The notes under the pieces are model-generated. The model made no database searches, was not told the origin of the DNA, and worked only from the letters and a program-made list of their open reading frames with translations. Position numbers and translations under genes: made by a program. Positions 5,338 through 8,152 of a stretch of DNA of 8,152 bases are shown here, one piece after another; positions within the stretch are counted from its first letter, which is position 1; every line of letters starts with the position of its first letter. The stretch comes from Candidatus Bathyarchaeota archaeon (GTDB lineage: Archaea; Thermoproteota; Bathyarchaeia; Bathyarchaeales; Bathycorpusculaceae): contig JACUTN010000039.1 in the NCBI GenBank assembly GCA_014859805.1, positions 1-8,152 of the forward strand, written 5' to 3'.

Positions 5338-6552
5338 CTAACATAACTCGCCCATTAACGCATGTTTTAAATCTTTTGGTTGAGTCTTCTCTATATTGAT
5401 TTGGGATACGTCATGAAGTTTGAGGAATCTTTGAAGGGCTGCTGCAAGTTCACCTACTAAGCTATCTCTGTCGAAGTCTTTCTCTTCCAGAACTATTGAA
5501 TTGATAATCATTTTGCTGTTTTGTCTGTCAAGTTTGGGGTTGAGTCTTCCAATGAAGCGTGTCCCATAGAGGATTGGCATGGCGTAATAGCCATAAATTC
5601 TCTTCTCTGGAGGCTTGTACACCTCCCAAGAATAATTGAAGTCGAAGACTTCGGAAATCATTCTGCGATTCCATAGAAGATTGTCTAGTGGTGCAACGAA
5701 ATGAACCTTTTCACTTGCAGATGTATCAGAATTTTCAAGCAGGCTCGAGTTTTCCTCTAAAACGTAGTATGCATGCTTAACGCCTTCAACTTTGACAGGG
5801 CATAGCTCATTGTATTCGGTCATTTTTTTGACTGTGTTTTTTCTTTGAGAGGCTTTTAGTGGAAGCCAGCCAAACCTCCAGTCGCGTGTATCGATAAGTC
5901 CGTAGGCTCTCATGTATTTTCGAATCATGAACCGCTCATACTCTTCTCTCGTCGGAGTTTTCGCATCTGTATTTGGTGGAAGCAATCGTTCAGTAAGGTC
6001 GTAATATCGTCTATTTCCTTCCACGTGGTGAATCATGAATTCGCCGCAGTCCCATAGCAAGTTCAGAACACTCGTTGCGACTTTGCTTTTAATCTTTCCT
6101 TTCTGCTTAATTTCTAGTGCTGAAAGTGGTCCGTGCTTTCTGACTTCTGATAGAACGTGGGCGATTGTATCTTTCAAGCTTTTTCTTTTGGCTTTTAGTC
6201 GTTCGTAAAAGGGAGAATGAAATTGTGATGGGTTTTGCATTCGATAGCGGAAGTAAGGGAAGTCTTCAATGGGGATTATGGATTTTTCGTTACACCAATA
6301 CTCAAACAGAAGTCTGTCCTTGTAAATCAACTGATCCATGTAAGAAGGCTTGTAATCAACAATTCTGTTATGAAGAACTAAATGCTGGTTACGATGTACA
6401 ACACTGATAGGGTCCATTTGGACGCATTCAAGCCGTTTGATTGCTTCTAACGTTCCGTTCTTGCCTCTTTTTTCTTGGAGAAAACCTTGCCTTAAAACAA
6501 GGAACAGTCGAGCAGTTTCTTTTGAAACCTCTTTTGGCTTTGTTCTCTCCAT
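5338..6552 (-). CDS. AlkX/YcaQ-type DNA glycosylase (HTH_42 superfamily)
   Basis: From the ATG at 6552 the protein has 404 residues, close to the roughly 410 of E. coli YcaQ. Residues 41-64 (LECVQMDPISVV, then HLVLHNRI) contain the catalytic triplet Gln45-Met46-Asp47, the QxD form seen in AlkX, as opposed to QxQ in AlkZ. These winged-helix enzymes excise bulky or crosslinked alkyl bases, and YcaQ unhooks interstrand crosslinks. Later segments fit: a YWCNEKSIIPIEDFPYFRYR block, a winged-helix stretch near 150-190 (GPLSALEIKQKG), a VHFVAPLDNLLWNRR motif and an FIGRLNPKLDR segment in the C-terminal beta barrel. The frame stays open up to 6714, but that region overlaps the divergent promoter. The ATG at 6552 has GGAGAG (6568-6563) ten bases upstream and a TATA box at 6592-6600. 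An in-frame ATG at 6582 (414 residues) is the alternative. It heads a probable operon with the phosphatase gene. Exact lesion specificity is unknown. Confidence 0.88.
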   Translation of the reverse strand: MERTKPKEVSKETARLFLVLRQGFLQEKRGKNGTLEAIKRLECVQMDPISVVHRNQHLVLHNRIVDYKPSYMDQLIYKDRLLFEYWCNEKSIIPIEDFPYFRYRMQNPSQFHSPFYERLKAKRKSLKDTIAHVLSEVRKHGPLSALEIKQKGKIKSKVATSVLNLLWDCGEFMIHHVEGNRRYYDLTERLLPPNTDAKTPTREEYERFMIRKYMRAYGLIDTRDWRFGWLPLKASQRKNTVKKMTEYNELCPVKVEGVKHAYYVLEENSSLLENSDTSASEKVHFVAPLDNLLWNRRMISEVFDFNYSWEVYKPPEKRIYGYYAMPILYGTRFIGRLNPKLDRQNSKMIINSIVLEEKDFDRDSLVGELAAALQRFLKLHDVSQINIEKTQPKDLKHALMGELC

Positions 6553-6591
6553 TCCAGCATGTCTCTCCAAATCTTTTAGCATTAAGGCACA

Positions 6592-6600
6592 GTTTATAAT
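6592..6600 (-). promoter_or_regulatory. TATA box of the glycosylase operon
   Basis: The reverse strand reads ATTATAAAC. A transcript start near 6570 follows, giving about 18 bases of leader that carry GGAGAG before the ATG at 6552. A second box, CTTATAACT (6623-6615), would instead suit the ATG at 6582. Confidence 0.5.
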
Positions 6601-6716
6601 TGTGACTAGTTTTCTAGTTATAAGTATAGTCAAAATTTTATGAACTTCTGAAATACGGCGCGTAATGTGTGAGTTTCGTGAGTGTAGATTCAATACAAAG
6701 TCCGTGTATGGCAATG

Positions 6717-6724
6717 TTTATATA
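6717..6724 (+). promoter_or_regulatory. TATA box of the winged-helix regulator gene
   Basis: TTTATATA is the strongest box A in the window. It predicts transcription from about 6747, which rules out the upstream ATG at 6669 as the translation start of this gene. Confidence 0.65.
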
Positions 6725-6767
6725 CGTCGATTTCTATTTGATTCTTGTCGAATTGAAAACGGGAAAC

Positions 6768-7355
6768 GTGAAGTTAAGGAGTGTGAGAATCAAATTGTCT
6801 GAAGACCTTAATGAAGAAATGAAAAAACTCAAAGAAGAAATTGCAAACCTAAAAGAACAATTTAGAAATGTTATGGGCGGAGAACGAGAAAGAAGGCGCG
6901 GCATATACATCGACATTGGAGACCGCGTGCATGACTACGTTGAGGATATGATGGAAGGTGTCGCTGAGGGCATACACGGTGAACTTGAAAAATCCATATT
7001 CATAGGCCCGAGAGGTGTCAGAATTCTCAGAAGAAAAGAACCGCATATAAGAAGAGATGAAGTAGAAGTTAGTTTTCCCAGAGCAGCTGAAGTCATGAGC
7101 GCCCTAGGCCACGAACATAGACTGAGAATGTTAGATGAACTCATGAGCGGTGGAAAATACATTAACGAGTTGCAAGAGAAGCTTTCAGAGATCACTACAA
7201 GCACACTTTCGAGCCATCTCAAAGTGCTTGAAGAAGCAGGGCTAGTTGTTCAAGAAAAAGTCAGGGGACGCTACCTCATCACTATGCCAGGCAGAACCGC
7301 ATACAAAATGGCAAGACGAGTCACGAGATTCGCTGAAAGAAGGAACCGAGAATGA
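6768..7355 (+). CDS. ArsR-like winged-helix transcriptional regulator with N-terminal coiled coil
   Basis: From GTG 6768 the protein has 195 residues. Residues about 11-35 (EDLNEEMKKLKEEIANLKEQ region) form a short coiled coil, probably for oligomerisation. A linker, rich in charged residues, follows with GIYIDIGDRVHDYVEDMM and a SIFIGPRGVRI strand. Residues about 105-185 are a winged helix: AAEVMSALGHEHRLRMLDEL, the recognition helix TSTLSSHLKVLEEAGLV, and a wing with KVRGRYLITMPG. This pattern is that of ArsR-family repressors. There is no cysteine in the protein, so metal-thiolate sensing is excluded; the signal, if any, must reach it another way. The start is uncertain. The TATA box at 6717-6724 excludes 6669, and GTG 6768, GTG 6783 and TTG 6792 remain, with AAGGAG at 6776-6781 best placed for TTG 6792. 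The downstream gene overlaps its stop by ATGA, suggesting translational coupling and a joint function. Targets unknown; autoregulation or control of the divergent glycosylase operon is possible. Confidence 0.85.
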   Translation: MKLRSVRIKLSEDLNEEMKKLKEEIANLKEQFRNVMGGERERRRGIYIDIGDRVHDYVEDMMEGVAEGIHGELEKSIFIGPRGVRILRRKEPHIRRDEVEVSFPRAAEVMSALGHEHRLRMLDELMSGGKYINELQEKLSEITTSTLSSHLKVLEEAGLVVQEKVRGRYLITMPGRTAYKMARRVTRFAERRNRE

Positions 7356-7957
7356 TCTGGCAAAACTATCAACTAGACAACACCGTTTCGAAAACATCTG
7401 AAGCTGTGACATTGTGGCAAACAGAAAAAGGCATCATAGAAACTAGCAAGAACACCTTGGTCATCCCAATGAAACTAGATGATAAAGAGAGAGGCTACGT
7501 ATTCCATGGCAATGGCAAACTGCTTCTGGACACCATAGTTGAAACAGAAGAAGGCGCCATCGGGAAACCTGTTGAGAAAGAATTAAACGAACCGTTTCTA
7601 ATGCTGGGAGACACAGAAGAAATGCAGAAACACTTAACGACAGCGAGCGAAGAAGACTTCGCAAGAATGGGCTATCAAAACCAACAAGAATTTGCAGATA
7701 GAGCAGAAGACTTGTGTGACCAGTTTTTCAAAAAGAGAGGAGTGCATAACCATCAATGTTTCGACGAACACCGTGGCTTCATTTTCGCTTTTCAGAATGA
7801 ACTCAGCAAATTGGACGTTCTTGTCGCCAAAGGTTTGAAACTGGTTTACAAGGCTATGGACATGGTTTTTGTGTCAAATGAAAACAAAGTAGTTCTGAAA
7901 AGTCCAAGTGAAATGGTTTGCTTGAGTAATGGAAAATCGGTCATTATCAAGAAATAG
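7352..7957 (+). CDS. Conserved-looking protein of unknown function, partner of the winged-helix regulator
   Basis: The 201-residue protein has no family I recognise. ATG 7352 overlaps the regulator's stop as ATGA and has AAGGA (7340-7344) seven bases upstream, so the two are translated together. The N-terminal half is beta-rich (LVIPMKLDDKERGYVFHGNG, then LLLDTIVETEEGAIGKPVE). A helical middle (about 88-128) leads to a cluster of potential metal ligands: Cys122, His132, His134, Cys136 and His140 (within GVHNHQCFDEHRG). The C-terminal part (150-201) returns to mixed helix and strands ending SNGKSVIIKK. There is no signal peptide or membrane helix, so it is probably cytoplasmic. Because the adjacent ArsR-like protein has no cysteines, this protein could be the sensing or anti-repressor subunit, perhaps through a bound metal. 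That role is inference from gene order and residue clustering alone. Confidence 0.8.
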   Translation: MIWQNYQLDNTVSKTSEAVTLWQTEKGIIETSKNTLVIPMKLDDKERGYVFHGNGKLLLDTIVETEEGAIGKPVEKELNEPFLMLGDTEEMQKHLTTASEEDFARMGYQNQQEFADRAEDLCDQFFKKRGVHNHQCFDEHRGFIFAFQNELSKLDVLVAKGLKLVYKAMDMVFVSNENKVVLKSPSEMVCLSNGKSVIIKK

Positions 7958-7990
7958 CGTCTTTACGTAGAATACTACTGAGTCTTTCAA

Positions 7991-7996
7991 TTTTTT
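7991..7996 (+). terminator. Oligo-T terminator after the regulator-partner operon
   Basis: Six T residues occur 33 bases after the stop at 7957, in the gap between convergent genes. The flanking sequence is AT-rich and no strong hairpin precedes it. Confidence 0.4.
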
Positions 7997-8026
7997 CCTA
8001 TTTTAGAAAGTTACAGAGTTAGAAAT

Positions 8027-8152
8027 CTACTTCGGCCTCAGATCTGCTCCACATTCTGGGCAGAACTTTGAACTCACTGGAATGCGAGCTTGACATTTAG
8101 GGCAGATTAGCACAACTGGTCTATGCACTGGACTGTAAATTGGAACGAAAGC
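8027..8152 (-). CDS. C-terminal zinc ribbon of a protein truncated by the window edge
   Basis: The reverse strand is open from 8152 to a TAG at 8029-8027, giving 41 residues. They contain two CxxC knuckles, CPKC and CPEC, separated by 10 residues (QARIPVSSKF) and followed by GADLRPK at the very end. This is the common short zinc-ribbon tail found on many archaeal and bacterial proteins, often fused to membrane or signalling domains. The visible upstream part (AFVPIYSPVHRPVV) is proline-rich and linker-like. The main body of the protein lies outside the window, so its function cannot be stated. Confidence 0.75.
   Translation of the reverse strand, partial: AFVPIYSPVHRPVVLICPKCQARIPVSSKFCPECGADLRPK

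Noticed and set aside
6553..6714. N-terminal extension of the glycosylase frame up to 6714
   Set aside because: It overlaps the TATA boxes of both divergent operons, makes the protein about 50 residues longer than the family and precedes a well-placed Shine-Dalgarno and ATG at 6552.
6669..6767. ATG at 6669 as start of the winged-helix regulator
   Set aside because: The strong TATA box at 6717-6724 lies inside this extension, so the transcript would begin downstream of it.
1..8152. CRISPR arrays, tRNA genes, insertion sequences, phage or defence genes
   Set aside because: I saw no regularly spaced repeats, no tRNA T-loop signatures, no transposase motifs or terminal inverted repeats, and no nuclease or defence-type domains in the real reading frames.

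Overview
The window looks like a chromosomal segment of an archaeon. A GC-rich island at about 281-599 on the minus strand reads as an archaeal-type SRP (7S) RNA with its own TATA box at the expected distance. Most genes are preceded by TTTATA-like boxes about 25 nt upstream of very short leaders, and translation starts mix ATG with GTG and TTG. The AT-leaning coding sequence and the protein mix fit an uncultured Bathyarchaeia-like lineage. That lineage is an inference; the archaeal domain is well supported.

Layout. At the left edge is the 5' part of a galactose-1-phosphate uridylyltransferase gene (minus strand, running off the window). Next comes the SRP RNA (minus), then a divergent phosphofructokinase gene (719-1681, plus) whose signature positions are ATP-like. 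A small nine-cysteine protein (1763-2131, plus) follows and ends at a T-run. Converging on it is a minus-strand pair: a Thermus/Thermotoga-type class II fructose-bisphosphate aldolase (3306-4226), then a second phosphofructokinase (2262-3290) with the PPi-type signature Asp104/Lys124. Upstream on the same strand lie a secreted, membrane-anchored protein with a GOLD/p24-like beta domain (4356-4823), a low-molecular-weight tyrosine phosphatase-like protein (4913-5311) and an AlkX/YcaQ-type DNA glycosylase (5338-6552). A divergent promoter region of about 215 bp separates these from a plus-strand pair: an ArsR-like winged-helix regulator (6768-7355) and an overlapping gene of unknown function with a His/Cys cluster (7352-7957). 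The right edge holds the C-terminal zinc ribbon of a minus-strand protein.

How they may work together. The two phosphofructokinases and the aldolase cover adjacent steps, fructose-6-phosphate to triose phosphates. One kinase is predicted ATP-using and the other PPi-using and reversible, so the cell may run this segment in both directions. The aldolase and the PPi-type kinase form an operon with a 15-nt gap in which the kinase's Shine-Dalgarno sequence abuts the aldolase stop. GalT would feed galactose or UDP-sugar metabolism. The glycosylase and phosphatase are closely spaced and probably co-transcribed. The winged-helix gene and its partner are joined by an ATGA overlap and probably form a regulator-partner unit.

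No tRNA, CRISPR array, insertion sequence or attachment site was seen. The most notable points are the paired phosphofructokinases with opposite donor signatures, the altered active site of the first one, the bacterial-looking aldolase/PPi-kinase operon, and the uncharacterised regulator-partner pair.
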